NCBI GenBank assembly: GCA_000620185.1
Contig: JHVO01000008.1
Span: 1-64,000 of the forward strand
Direction of reading: 5' to 3'
Source of the DNA: Geodermatophilaceae bacterium URHB0062
Lineage (GTDB): Bacteria > Actinomycetota > Actinomycetes > Mycobacteriales > Geodermatophilaceae
Length of the DNA stretch: 64,000 nt
Shown here: positions 52,979 to 61,177 of the stretch, one piece after another
How the letters are laid out: each line of letters begins with the position of its first letter
How positions within the stretch are numbered: the first letter of the stretch is position 1
Program-made: the position numbers and the translations under genes
Notes under the pieces: model-generated
Seen by the model: only the letters and a program-made list of their open reading frames with translations
Database searches by the model: none
What the model was told of the DNA's origin: nothing

Positions 52979-53804
52979 ACGACTTCAGCACCGCCAGGAG
53001 CGCGGGGTGGTCGCTCAGGTCCCCGCCGTCCCAGGTCCACGAGAAGACGAGGGCACCGCACCAGTCCGACCGGCGCCACTGGTCGAGCATCTGCTGGAGC
53101 TCGCGGGCGGTGGGCCAGCGCCAGGGGGGGCCGGCGAACGCCTGCACGATCGCGACGTAACGCGTCACCCCGGCCCGATGCAGGCTCGCGATGCGGTCGG
53201 GGATGAGGCGGGAGTTGCAGGGGCGTCCGATCCTGCAGGGATAGGGATCGGTCGCCAGCAGGTCCACGGTGCTCTTGAACGCCGCGAACTCAGCGGGGTC
53301 GTCGACGTTGACGAGGGTGAACCGCCTCGGGTCTGGGTCGAGCGAGCGCACCAGTGCCGATCGGGCCCGCATCTGCCCGACGGACTGAGGGCAGTTGTGA
53401 TCCGTGTTGGGCTCGTCCGCGACGAAGTAGCCGAGCACCCGCGGGTCGTCGGCCAGGCGGTAGGTCGTGAACTGCTGCCGCAGGGCGTCGTCGCTCGTGA
53501 GGAGGGTGCATGTCTTCCGGTCGTACCCGCCGAGCCAGACAAGGGCCTTGCGGTTCGGCGGCAGTGCACCGACCTGGGACGGCGTGACGTCGACCGCGGT
53601 GAAGCCGAGATCTGCCGTCACCGGGTCATCGGTGTTCAACACGACGGAGAAGAACGGCGTGATCGGCGCCGGCGCCGACGCCGGCGCCGACGCCGGAGGC
53701 GCGCTCGCGCTGCAACCCGTGGCCAGCACGAGGAGCGCCGGCAACAGGCGGGGGAACGAGCGGGCCGACCTCGCCGCGGTGCCGGGCCCTTCTCGGTAGC
53801 GCAC
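52938..53804 (-). CDS. Exported lipoprotein with a glycosidase-like barrel
   Basis: A 288-residue protein with a signal peptide ending in a lipobox (L-A-T-G-C, Cys31) and an Ala-Pro-Ser repeat linker coded by tandem GGCGCCGAC-type units. The mature domain has V-L-G-Y-F-V-A-D-E-P-N near residue 125, V-D-L-L-A-T-D-P-Y-P and V-A-I-V-Q-A-F. This strand order resembles TIM-barrel glycoside hydrolases, with Glu in D-E-P as candidate acid. It faces the polysaccharide operon and could trim its product, by inference. Its 3' end overlaps the epimerase gene. Confidence 0.7.
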   Translation of the reverse strand: MRYREGPGTAARSARSFPRLLPALLVLATGCSASAPPASAPASAPAPITPFFSVVLNTDDPVTADLGFTAVDVTPSQVGALPPNRKALVWLGGYDRKTCTLLTSDDALRQQFTTYRLADDPRVLGYFVADEPNTDHNCPQSVGQMRARSALVRSLDPDPRRFTLVNVDDPAEFAAFKSTVDLLATDPYPCRIGRPCNSRLIPDRIASLHRAGVTRYVAIVQAFAGPPWRWPTARELQQMLDQWRRSDWCGALVFSWTWDGGDLSDHPALLAVLKSFNAHLPTPSRACS

Positions 53805-53989
53805 GTGTCCCCCTCGGTACCGCGCGACGCGGGCATCCGGTGCGGCAACCCCCGGACCGCGTCGGGGGTGTCGGCTACACGTCGCTCGCGTTAATTCGCT
53901 GTAACTTTAGGTTCTAAGCCGAGCGCGCCGGGTGGACCGGCCCCGGCGAGTCGCCTGCCGCAGTATCCGGCGTTTCGTTCCCCGACGGG

Positions 53990-54010
53990 TAGTGCCCGCG
54001 CGCGGGACTA
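53990..54010. promoter_or_regulatory. GC-rich palindrome upstream of the LuxR pair
   Basis: TAGT-G-CCCGCG is followed by CGCGGG-ACTA, a near-perfect palindrome broken by one extra G, 55 bases before the first regulator. It may be an operator for the two LuxR-type proteins or for the divergent lipoprotein gene. The same 260-base gap contains an AT-rich stretch near 53890-53915 (TTAATT, TAACTTTAGG) that may hold promoters. Confidence 0.4.
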
Positions 54011-54064
54011 AATTCGCGTCTATATCGTCCGTAATGCCAAGACGCGGCACACTGTGGGGAGCAG

Positions 54065-54745
54065 ATGGCTGCTGTAGTCGTGTTTGACGAGCAGTTGTTG
54101 TTCGGCGAGGCCCTGGCGGCGGTGCTGCGAAGACGCGGTGCGACGGCCGTCTCCTTCTCCCGCCCCGACCCCGCGGCGCTGTCGCAGATCGAGGACCCCG
54201 GCTCGGTGACCCATGTCGTGCTGGGGGTCGACTCCGCGCGGCAACCTGCGCGGGACCTGGAGCGCATCCGCGAGGTCTGCGCGGCGGCGGTCCTCATCTG
54301 CCTCTCCGCCGGTCTGCGGACCGAAGAATCTGCCTGGCTGGCGGCGGCGGATGTCGCCGTCAGCAAACAGCAGCCGCTCGCCGAGGTGGTGCGCGCGGTG
54401 CTCGAACACCGTCCTGACGGACGACGGTCGGCGTTGGGTGAGCCGCCGGTGAGGCCGGTGAGGTCCCGGAGGCAGGAGGTGGAGCGGCGCCACACCAGGC
54501 CCCTTCCCGCGCAGTTCCTCACGCCCCGGGAACGGGAGGTGCTGCGGCTGCTCGTAGTCGGCGAATCGACTCAGGGCATCGCACAGCGGCTTGGCGTCAC
54601 ACGAGCGACAGCCAGGTCGCACGTCCAGTCGGTCCTGGGCCGGCTCGCCGTCCACTCGCGGGTGGAGGCCGTCCGATACGCGTTGTTCCACGACTTGGTG
54701 GACGTCCAGCCGGGGGATGGCTCCGGTGAGCGCGCGTCGAGGTGA
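54065..54745 (+). CDS. LuxR-type regulator with receiver-like domain (first of two)
   Basis: A 226-residue protein. Residues 1-115 have the receiver layout (V-V-V-F-D-E-Q, a strand ending V-L-G-V-D-S, and V-S-K-Q-Q), but the acidic pocket is reduced. The usual D-D at the first strand is D-E, and the phospho-acceptor region is not a clear D-x-x-M-P. The C-terminal HTH is intact: L-T-P-R-E-R-E-V-L-R-L-L near residue 158 and G-V-T-R-A-T-A-R-S-H-V-Q. No kinase is adjacent. It probably regulates the neighbouring polysaccharide operon or lipoprotein; inference from position. Confidence 0.82.
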   Translation: MAAVVVFDEQLLFGEALAAVLRRRGATAVSFSRPDPAALSQIEDPGSVTHVVLGVDSARQPARDLERIREVCAAAVLICLSAGLRTEESAWLAAADVAVSKQQPLAEVVRAVLEHRPDGRRSALGEPPVRPVRSRRQEVERRHTRPLPAQFLTPREREVLRLLVVGESTQGIAQRLGVTRATARSHVQSVLGRLAVHSRVEAVRYALFHDLVDVQPGDGSGERASR

Positions 54746-55460
54746 TCCTCCGGCGGGCCCCGGTCCGTCCCTGCGTGCGCCGGCAGGCCTCGCGCTGTGC
54801 GTGATGGACGAGCAGACCGCGCTCTCCGAGGCGCTGGCCGAAGCCCTGAGCAGGCAACCGGGCGTTGTATCGACCCTGTCGACGGGCGACCCACGGGTAG
54901 CGGCATGGGCCTTGGAGTCGCGGCAGGTCGACGGGCTTCTGGTGGGCATCGACTCCCAGTCCTGGGACGCCACCGGCCTGATCCGCTGGAGCGCCCGCCG
55001 ACGGCCCGACATCGCCGTGGTCGCCATGTCCCGATTCGACGAGCCTGGCTCCATCTGCGCGGCACTGCTTGCGGGGGCACGCAGCTGGGTCCCGAAGCGC
55101 ATCCACTTGCACGAGCTCGCCGGCGTGCTCGTCGCCGCGGCCCGAGGGGAGTCATTCGTGCCGCCGCGGATACTCGCCGGGGTGTTCCGCGAGATGGCGC
55201 GTGCGGCGCCGCTGCCGGAACCCAGCGGTCCGCTGGACGCCCTGACGCAGCGGGAGCTCGATGTCCTCGAATACCTAGCCCTCGGACTGAGCCGCGCCGA
55301 GATCGCGGACGAACTCGGAGTGTCCGTCAACACGGTGCGCACCCATCTGCAGCGTTCCCATGCCAAGCTCGGCGTGCACACGAGGCTCGAGGCGGTCAGT
55401 CGGCTCATGCTGGACAGGTCGGCGGGGTCTCTGGGCTGGCCGGGACACGGATCCTCCTGA
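54726..55460 (+). CDS. LuxR-type regulator with receiver-like domain (second of two)
   Basis: A 244-residue paralogue of the preceding gene, overlapping it by 20 bases if the GTG at 54726 is used. The receiver-like part reads A-L-C-V-M-D-E-Q-T-A-L-S-E-A-L and L-L-V-G-I-D-S, with W-V-P-K-R as the Lys position. It ends in the HTH L-T-Q-R-E-L-D-V-L-E-Y-L-A-L-G and V-S-V-N-T-V-R-T-H-L-Q. The first 25 residues are Pro/Gly-rich, so translation may start later, at V-M-D-E-Q. Both proteins share D-E-Q and V-D-S/I-D-S in place of canonical receiver residues, so signalling may not use phosphorylation. Confidence 0.8.
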   Translation: MSARRGDPPAGPGPSLRAPAGLALCVMDEQTALSEALAEALSRQPGVVSTLSTGDPRVAAWALESRQVDGLLVGIDSQSWDATGLIRWSARRRPDIAVVAMSRFDEPGSICAALLAGARSWVPKRIHLHELAGVLVAAARGESFVPPRILAGVFREMARAAPLPEPSGPLDALTQRELDVLEYLALGLSRAEIADELGVSVNTVRTHLQRSHAKLGVHTRLEAVSRLMLDRSAGSLGWPGHGSS

Positions 55461-55753
55461 GCCGGAGGGTCGGGACTCAGTAGCCGGGGGCGGAGCTGGC
55501 CGACAGCGTCGAGCAGCCGGCGGAACCCGGCCAGGCGCTCGCCCGGGTCGGCGCCCCCGCGGCGGCCCACGCGTCGAGCGCGCAGTCGGGGTTCTCGGCG
55601 GTGTGCCCGCACATCGGCGGGCAGGCCGCAACGCCTCCTCGAGGTCGTCGACCGCGGCCAGGAAGTCGTCCGCGGTCACGTGCGCGGCGATCGTGTGCCG
55701 CCTCGGGCCCGGTCGAGTCACCGGAGGACGGCGGGACGCCGTCCCCGCACCGG
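55461..55753. other. Gap with no supported gene
   Basis: The minus strand holds a short open stretch beginning T-A-D-D-F-L-A-A-V-D-D-L-E-E-A-L near 55680. It turns into Arg/Pro-rich sequence typical of a wrong frame, and another frame continues D-P-G-E-R-L-A-G-F-R-R-L-L-D-A-V-G. This could be a frameshifted small gene, but I cannot support it. Nothing else is visible. Confidence 0.35.
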
Positions 55754-56008
55754 TCAGCCCGCGACGGCGAGCGCCGGGCTCCGGCGCACGTCGACGTCGA
55801 GCACGCTGGGCAGCCGGTGCAGCCGCGCCTCCAGCAGGTCGGCGCCGTCGGCGTCCGCGATCGTGTCGATGCTCAGCCGCCAGCGGCCGCCGCCGGCCTC
55901 CTCGGCGGCGAAGCGCGTGAGGACGTAGGAGCGGCCGGTCAGCAGGGTGAGCACCCGCTGGACGGTGGAGAGGTCGGTGACGGTGACGCGCAGCTTGGCG
56001 GGAGCCAT
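55754..56008 (-). CDS. Small ACT-domain-like protein
   Basis: An 84-residue protein. L-R-V-T-V-T-D-L-S-T-V-Q-R-V-L-T-L-L at residues 6-23, a central W-R-L-S-I-D-T-I strand and L-L-E-A-R-L-H-R-L-P-S-V-L-D-V-D-V form the beta-alpha-beta-beta-alpha-beta order of ACT domains, similar to acetolactate synthase small subunits. No catalytic partner is adjacent. It may bind an amino acid. The ATG at 56008 is preceded by a GAGG. Confidence 0.65.
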   Translation of the reverse strand: MAPAKLRVTVTDLSTVQRVLTLLTGRSYVLTRFAAEEAGGGRWRLSIDTIADADGADLLEARLHRLPSVLDVDVRRSPALAVAG

Positions 56009-56237
56009 GGCTTCCTCGATCGGTTCCGGCGGGGATGCTCTCCAGGACGTGCCTCGGACGCGCCGGCCGGGAGTCAGGAGCCGGCGAGCCCGCAGGGAAT
56101 GAGCCGGAACGCCACGAGCGCAGGTTACGGCGGCGGGGGCGCGAAAGCCACGTCCCGCACACCGACATTCCGGTTGTGCGCGACCGATCGGGGGTAGGCG
56201 GCCTCCGGTGGTTGGGCAGGCCAACGGAAGGCACGCG

Positions 56238-57713
56238 GTGACGGACACGCAGCAGCAGTCGGGGGAGCGGGCCCGCGAGGGGACGGCGGACCAGCCGGAT
56301 CCGCGGCGGTGGAAGGCGCTGGCCGTGTGCCTGGTCGGCGGCTTCATGGTGCTGCTCGACGTCTCGATCGTGAACGTCGCGCTGCCCTCGATCCGCACCG
56401 GGCTCTCGGCGTCGCAGAGCGAGCTGCAGTGGGTGGTGTCCGGCTACGCGCTGACCTTCGGCCTGCTGCTCGTGCCGGCCGGGCGGGTGGGGGACGTCCG
56501 CGGCCGGCGGACCATGTTCACCGTCGGTCTGGGGCTGTTCAGCCTCACCTCGCTGGCCTGCGGGCTGGCCCCGAGCAGCCTGTTCCTGGTGATCGGCCGA
56601 TTGCTGCAGGGCCTGGCCGGTGGCCTGCTCACCCCGCAGATCAGCGCGCTGATCCAGCAGATGTTCCGGGGACGCGAGCGGGGGACCGCCTTCGGGCTGT
56701 TCGGCACGATCGTCGGCGTCTCGACCGCCGTCGGCCCGCTGCTCGGCGGCGCGCTGATCGAGGCGTTCGGCACCGAGCACGGCTGGCGGTGGGTCTTCCT
56801 GGTCAACCTGCCCATCGGTCTGGCCGCCATGCCACTGGCGTGGAAGCTGCTGCCGAAGCCCGACCGCGGGCAGAAGCACCGGCACGACTACGACCCGCTC
56901 GGGGTCCTCCTGCTCGGCGCCGGCATCGTCGTGCTGCTCCTGCCTCTGGTGCAGGAGCAGCAGTGGAAGGGCAGCGCCAAGTGGCTGCTGGTCCCGGCCG
57001 CCGTCCTGCTGCTCGGCGCCTTCGTGCTCTGGGAGTTCCGGTACACCCGGCGCGGCAAGGAGCCGCTGGTGGACCTGGGGCTGTTCCGGCTGCGGTCGTG
57101 GTCGTTCGGCGCCTCGATGATCACGCTGTTCTTCGCCGGCTTCACGCCGATCTTCTTCATCTTCACGCTCTACCTGCAGACCGGGCTGGGGTACAGCGCG
57201 CTGCAGGCCGGCCTGGCCATCACGCCGTTCGCCGTCGGCTCGGCGGCCGCCGCCGCGCTGGGCGGGCGGATCGTGCACCGCTTCGGCCGCACGCTCGTGG
57301 CGGCCGGACTCCTCCTGGTGGCCGTCGGGTTCGCCGGAACCCTCGTCGCCGTCCACGTGGTTCCGGAGCACGGCACGGGCTGGGCGACCCTGTTCCCGCT
57401 GCTGGTGGGTGGCCTGGGTGCCGGGCTGGTGATCTCGCCGAACCAGACGCTCACGCTCTCCGAGGTCCCGGTGGAGCGCGCCGGCACCGCCGGTGGCCTG
57501 CTCCAGGTCGGACAGCGGATCGGGGCGGCGGTCGGCATCGCCGCCGTCGGTTCGGTGTTCTTCGCCCGCGTGGCAGCCACCCGCGGCGACTTCGCCAGCG
57601 CGTACGAGCACGGCATGTTCGTGGCGACCGGTTTCGTCGTCGCGGCGCTCCTCCTCGCCGTCGTCGACGTCGTCGTCGACCGCCGCGTGCACGCTTCCCG
57701 CTCGGCCGCGTAG
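56238..57713 (+). CDS. MFS efflux transporter, DHA2 (EmrB/QacA) type
   Basis: A 491-residue protein with fourteen predicted membrane helices. The antiporter motif L-D-V-S-I-V-N-V-A-L-P-S-I near residue 40 is the DHA2 signature. G-R-V-G-D-V-R-G-R-R is the MFS loop 2-3 motif. L-G-G-A-L-I-E lies in the middle of the protein. It should export drugs or other small compounds with proton exchange. The GTG at 56238 has GGAAGG upstream. It stops with TAG. It is divergent from the ACT-like gene with a 229-base gap and no regulator beside it. Confidence 0.92.
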   Translation: MTDTQQQSGERAREGTADQPDPRRWKALAVCLVGGFMVLLDVSIVNVALPSIRTGLSASQSELQWVVSGYALTFGLLLVPAGRVGDVRGRRTMFTVGLGLFSLTSLACGLAPSSLFLVIGRLLQGLAGGLLTPQISALIQQMFRGRERGTAFGLFGTIVGVSTAVGPLLGGALIEAFGTEHGWRWVFLVNLPIGLAAMPLAWKLLPKPDRGQKHRHDYDPLGVLLLGAGIVVLLLPLVQEQQWKGSAKWLLVPAAVLLLGAFVLWEFRYTRRGKEPLVDLGLFRLRSWSFGASMITLFFAGFTPIFFIFTLYLQTGLGYSALQAGLAITPFAVGSAAAAALGGRIVHRFGRTLVAAGLLLVAVGFAGTLVAVHVVPEHGTGWATLFPLLVGGLGAGLVISPNQTLTLSEVPVERAGTAGGLLQVGQRIGAAVGIAAVGSVFFARVAATRGDFASAYEHGMFVATGFVVAALLLAVVDVVVDRRVHASRSAA

Positions 57714-57790
57714 TCGGGTCCAGCCGGGAGGACGACGATTCCCGTCGCCGTTCACGCGCGGCGAACGGGCCACCAGCGGCTCGGGGTGTC

Positions 57791-57796
57791 TAGCGT
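57791..57796 (+). promoter_or_regulatory. Putative -10 element for the first DUF4232 gene
   Basis: TAGCGT six bases before the ATG with no Shine-Dalgarno. The same TAGCGT hexamer recurs at 58554-58559 upstream of the second DUF4232 gene, there about 60 bases before the start. This suggests related promoters for the two copies. Confidence 0.45.
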
Positions 57797-57802
57797 TCGG
57801 CC

Positions 57803-58465
57803 ATGACACGGGCGTCAGTGCGCACCGCCGCGGTCCTCGTGGCGGTGCTGAGCGTGGGCGGCTGCTCCTTCCAGGCTTCGCTCCACGGGGTCGCGGACGT
57901 CTCGTCGTCCTCTCGCCCGTCGGCGTCCGCCTCCGGGACGACGGGGGGCGGTTCCCCGGCCGCTTCGGCGACCCCTACCGGGTCGGCAACCTCGACCGGT
58001 CGACCTCCGAGCGCACCGGTCGGGAGCACCAGCGGTACCCCGGCCGGGCCGGGCCGCTGCCGTACCGCGGATCTGTCGGCTCGCCTGGTCCCGGGCAGCC
58101 CGGGAGCCGGCCAGCGGTACGCCACGCTCGTGCTGACCAACCGCGGCGGCTCGCCGTGCACGGCGTTCGGCTTCGGGGGGCTGGGCCTCGTCGCGCCGGG
58201 AGGCACCCCACTGCCGACCCGGCAGGTGCGTCTGCGGGACCCGGCTCCCGCGACCGTGACCGTCGAACCCGGGCACTCGGTCGGCGCGGAACTGCACTGG
58301 TCCGTGGTCGCCGGCCCGGGTGACGCCCAGAGCGGGAACTGCCAGCCCGTGCCCGCCACCCTGCGGGTGATCCCGCCCGACGAGACCGAGGCCCTCTCGG
58401 TGCCCTGGGGCGAGGGGCCCGTGTGCCAGGGCGGCACGCTCCAGGAGCAGGCCTACCACGCCTGA
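57803..58465 (+). CDS. DUF4232 lipoprotein
   Basis: A 220-residue exported protein. A signal peptide ends in a lipobox (L-S-V-G-G-C, Cys21), followed by a Ser/Thr/Gly/Pro-rich linker of about 60 residues. The DUF4232 domain starts at C-R-T-A-D-L-S-A-R-L near residue 92 and contains G-A-G-Q-R-Y-A-T-L-V-L-T-N-R. G-F-G-G-L-G-L-V follows, with paired cysteines and a final V-C-Q-G-G. Such domains are frequent on the surface of actinobacteria with unknown role. The next gene encodes a paralogue. Confidence 0.88.
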   Translation: MTRASVRTAAVLVAVLSVGGCSFQASLHGVADVSSSSRPSASASGTTGGGSPAASATPTGSATSTGRPPSAPVGSTSGTPAGPGRCRTADLSARLVPGSPGAGQRYATLVLTNRGGSPCTAFGFGGLGLVAPGGTPLPTRQVRLRDPAPATVTVEPGHSVGAELHWSVVAGPGDAQSGNCQPVPATLRVIPPDETEALSVPWGEGPVCQGGTLQEQAYHA

Positions 58466-58621
58466 CCCGGGCACCGGAACGCGTGTGTCGGAACGGGCAC
58501 ATCGCGTGTCCGGATCGGAGCGACGACGTCATCCCGGCAGCGCAGCCCCTTCCTAGCGTGGAACTGCGGCCGCGCGGCCGCACCGGACAACGGTTGGATG
58601 CGACGAGCAAGGAGCACGGTG

Positions 58622-59152
58622 ATGAGGAGAACATCGCGCCGGGCAGTCCTGGCGGTGGCGGCGGTGCTGGGCCTCGGGACCCTGGGCATGGCGAGCGGTT
58701 CGGCGGCCGGAGCGACGACCGCCGTGGCGCCGTGCGCGACGTCGGACCTGAGCGCCCAGGTGAAGGCGGGTTCCCCCGGGGCCGGCCAGCGCTACGCGAC
58801 GGTCGTCCTGACCGACACGAGCACGCACGCCTGCTCGATCGGCGGGTACGGCGGTCTGGGGCTGCTCGGGGCGCCGGGTCAGGGCGTGCCGACCGACCTC
58901 CGGCGGATGGCGACACCGCCGCCGGCGATGCTCACGGTGAGCCCCGGCGGTTCCGTCCGGTCGCTCCTGCACTGGACCGTGATCCCGGCGAGCGATGAGC
59001 CGTCGGCAACCTGCGAGCCGACGGCCGCGACCGTCGTCGTGACGCCGCCGAACCAGACGACCGCTTTCCTGCGGCCGTGGACATCCGGCCCGGTGTGCCA
59101 GCACGGCGTGATCTGGCAGAACGCCTACGTAGCCGGCTCCGCCGCCTTCTGA
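58622..59152 (+). CDS. Secreted DUF4232 protein (paralogue of the previous gene)
   Basis: A 176-residue protein with an ordinary signal peptide (V-L-A-V-A-A-V-L-G-L-G-T-L-G-M-A-S-G-S-A-A-G-A, no lipobox Cys). The DUF4232 domain follows directly, from C-A-T-S-D-L-S-A-Q-V-K-A-G-S-P-G-A-G-Q-R. It lacks the long linker of its neighbour and should be released rather than lipid-anchored. The ATG at 58622 has AAGGAG seven bases upstream. The last 28 bases overlap the end of the convergent histidine kinase gene. Confidence 0.88.
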   Translation: MRRTSRRAVLAVAAVLGLGTLGMASGSAAGATTAVAPCATSDLSAQVKAGSPGAGQRYATVVLTDTSTHACSIGGYGGLGLLGAPGQGVPTDLRRMATPPPAMLTVSPGGSVRSLLHWTVIPASDEPSATCEPTAATVVVTPPNQTTAFLRPWTSGPVCQHGVIWQNAYVAGSAAF

Positions 59153-60120
59153 CGGTCGGTGCGGCCGCCCGGGGCGAGGCTCGCCCCGGGTGCTCCGGCG
59201 CTCGGCAGCAGGATGCGCACCACGGTGCCGTGGCCGAGCCAGCTCTGCGCCTGCACCGTGCCGCCGTGCCGCTCGACGACGGCCCGGACCAGCGCCAGGC
59301 CCAGGCCGCTTCCGGGGACGGCGCGGGCGCCCGGACTGCGGTACAGCTCCTCCCAGATGTGGGGAAGGTCCGCTTCCGGGACGCCGGGCCCGGTGTCGGC
59401 CACCTCGATGGCCACGGCACCCGGCGCCTCACGGGCGCGCACCTCGATCCGGTCTCCCGGGCTCGTGTACTTGATCGCGTTGTCGACGAGGTTGACCAGG
59501 GCCTGCACCAGCAGATCCGGGTCGCCCACGACGCGGGGGAGCGGGGCGGCGCCCAGATCGACGCGGAGCCGACGCCCTCCCGTGGCCGGCTGCCCCCCGG
59601 CGATGTCGATCGCCTCCTCCACCAGCGCGACGACGTCGACCGGACGGCGATCCAGGTGGCTGGCGGCGACGTCGGCGACCTTCCGCAGGTCGGCCGTGAG
59701 CCGGCTCAGCCGCATCACCTGAGCATCGATGCTGCGCAGGCCCGACTCGCGGTCGGCGCCGTCGGTACTGGCGGTCACGTTGGCCAGCGCCGCCCGCATC
59801 GCCGTCAACGGGTTCTTCAGCTCGTGGTCGAGCCGGGAGAGCAGCAGCCGCCGGTCGCGAGCGGACTCCGCGGACTGTTCGGCCAGCTGCCGTCGGCACC
59901 GGCGGTCCCGCCGGGCGCGCAGGACGAGTACACCGCACATCGCCGCGCTCGCCAGCGCTCCGAAGACGAGCAGCCAGTCGCTGCGCAGCGCGCTCATCGA
60001 GACGACGATGCGTTCGTCGGGCGACCGCCCCGACCGGATCGCCGTCCAGGCCGTGGCGCCGACCGCGACCGGCAGGAGGGCCACTGTCCAGCCGACGAGC
60101 CGGCGCGAGCGCTCACGCAC
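59125..60120 (-). CDS. Sensor histidine kinase of a two-component system
   Basis: A 331-residue kinase. Two membrane segments are near residues 10-28 and 49-67. The HisKA domain has His99 in R-L-D-H-E-L-K-N-P-L-T. HATPase_c has L-V-N-L-V-D-N-A-I-K-Y near residue 227, D-T-G-P-G-V-P and G-S-G-L-G-L-A-L-V. The short extracytoplasmic loop suggests membrane-level sensing. It follows its regulator with an 8-base overlap. The gene stops with TAG and its end overlaps the DUF4232 gene tail to tail. Confidence 0.93.
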   Translation of the reverse strand: MRERSRRLVGWTVALLPVAVGATAWTAIRSGRSPDERIVVSMSALRSDWLLVFGALASAAMCGVLVLRARRDRRCRRQLAEQSAESARDRRLLLSRLDHELKNPLTAMRAALANVTASTDGADRESGLRSIDAQVMRLSRLTADLRKVADVAASHLDRRPVDVVALVEEAIDIAGGQPATGGRRLRVDLGAAPLPRVVGDPDLLVQALVNLVDNAIKYTSPGDRIEVRAREAPGAVAIEVADTGPGVPEADLPHIWEELYRSPGARAVPGSGLGLALVRAVVERHGGTVQAQSWLGHGTVVRILLPSAGAPGASLAPGGRTDRQKAAEPAT

Positions 60121-60820
60121 TCTCGACCACCCCCGAGAACCGGTACCCCATCCCGGGCACCGTGGTGATCAGCCGCGGGTTGCCGGTGTCCTCCTCCAGC
60201 ACGCGGCGCAGCTCGGCGACGCGGGTGTCCACCGATCGCGTGCCGGCCGGGAAGGACCAGCCCCAGACCGCCTCGAGCAGCCGCTCCCGGGTCATCACCT
60301 CGTCCGGATGTGCCATGAGATAGGCGAGCAGGACGGTGGCCCGCGGCGTCAGCAGCACCTCCTGCCCGCTCCGGAAGACCCGTTGCGACGCCCGGTCGAG
60401 GAGCACGGCCCCGCTCCGCAGCCGCTGCGCGCTCCCCAGCGCGGCGCCACCGGCGGGTCGGCCCCGGCGCAGCACCGCGCGGATGCGCGCCACCAGCTCG
60501 TGCGGGTCGAACGGTTTGTTCAGGTAGTCGTCGGCTCCCTCCTCCAGGGCCATCGCGCGCTCACCGGACTCGCCGACCTGGGTCAGCAGGATGATCGGGA
60601 CCTCGCGACGTTCCTGTCGCACCTGTCGGAGGACCGCACGGCCGTCCTTGCCGGGCAGCAGGACGTCGAGGACGACGAGGTCGGGGGCGCCCGCTCGCAA
60701 CCGCGTCAGGGCCTGGTCGCCGTCGTGCGCGACCACCACGTCGAACCCGGCTCGGCGCAGCAGTGGTGCGAGGTTGTCGGTGATCGCGGGCTCGTCGTCG
60801 ACCAGCAGGATGGTGGACAC
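60113..60820 (-). CDS. OmpR-family response regulator
   Basis: A 235-residue regulator. The receiver has D8-D9 and the phospho-acceptor Asp52 in L-V-V-L-D-V-L-L-P-G-K-D-G, with Lys in N-K-P-F-D. A winged-helix DNA-binding domain closes the protein (L-L-A-Y-L-M-A-H-P-D-E-V-M-T-R, then R-S-V-D-T-R-V-A-E-L-R-R, and G-M-G-Y-R-F). The GTG at 60820 gives the standard V-S-T-I-L-L-V-D-D-E start; a GTG at 60847 would add nine residues. Confidence 0.94.
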   Translation of the reverse strand: MSTILLVDDEPAITDNLAPLLRRAGFDVVVAHDGDQALTRLRAGAPDLVVLDVLLPGKDGRAVLRQVRQERREVPIILLTQVGESGERAMALEEGADDYLNKPFDPHELVARIRAVLRRGRPAGGAALGSAQRLRSGAVLLDRASQRVFRSGQEVLLTPRATVLLAYLMAHPDEVMTRERLLEAVWGWSFPAGTRSVDTRVAELRRVLEEDTGNPRLITTVPGMGYRFSGVVESA

Positions 60821-60877
60821 GCGCCCATGATCGGACTCCCCGGGCACTGCACGGGCGTCGTGAGTCGTGCGCTGTGG

Positions 60878-61093
60878 TCAGCCGCGGACCTCGGTGACGC
60901 TGACGCTGGCCGCGTGCCGGAGTCCACCCGCCGACAGCACGTCCTCGGCGAGCCGCATCGCCGCCGCCTCCGGGCTCCACGACTCGAGGTGCCATTCCGC
61001 GTCGAGTCGGTCGGCCTTCTGCCTCGCGGTGTCGAACGGGACGACGACGGTGACCGTGACCGCATACCCGGTCACCGAATCGGTGGTGCCCAT
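60878..61093 (-). CDS. Small hypothetical protein (71 aa)
   Basis: A short soluble protein: V-T-V-T-V-V-V-P-F-D-T-A-R at residues 12-24, W-S-P-E-A-A-A-M-R-L-A near residue 38 and a final V-S-V-T-E-V-R-G. The strand-helix-helix-strand pattern is protein-like and a GGGGGAAG sits just before the ATG. No family recognised. It lies 57 bases upstream of the response regulator start on the same strand. Confidence 0.55.
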   Translation of the reverse strand: MGTTDSVTGYAVTVTVVVPFDTARQKADRLDAEWHLESWSPEAAAMRLAEDVLSAGGLRHAASVSVTEVRG

Positions 61094-61177
61094 GCTTCCC
61101 CCTCGGTCGGCGATGGTCCGACTGTGCTGCACTCGAGGGTGGCTTGACCAGGGGGCAGGAGCCCGACGTCGCGCCGC

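Noticed and set aside
53660-53700. Tandem GGCGCCGAC-like repeats as a regulatory VNTR
   Set aside because: They are in frame and code for the Ala-Pro-Ser linker of the lipoprotein.
55275-57809. 844-codon minus-strand frame opposite the MFS pump
   Set aside because: Mostly Glu/Gln/His/Arg-rich shadow sequence without domains; the + strand codes for a clear DHA2 transporter.
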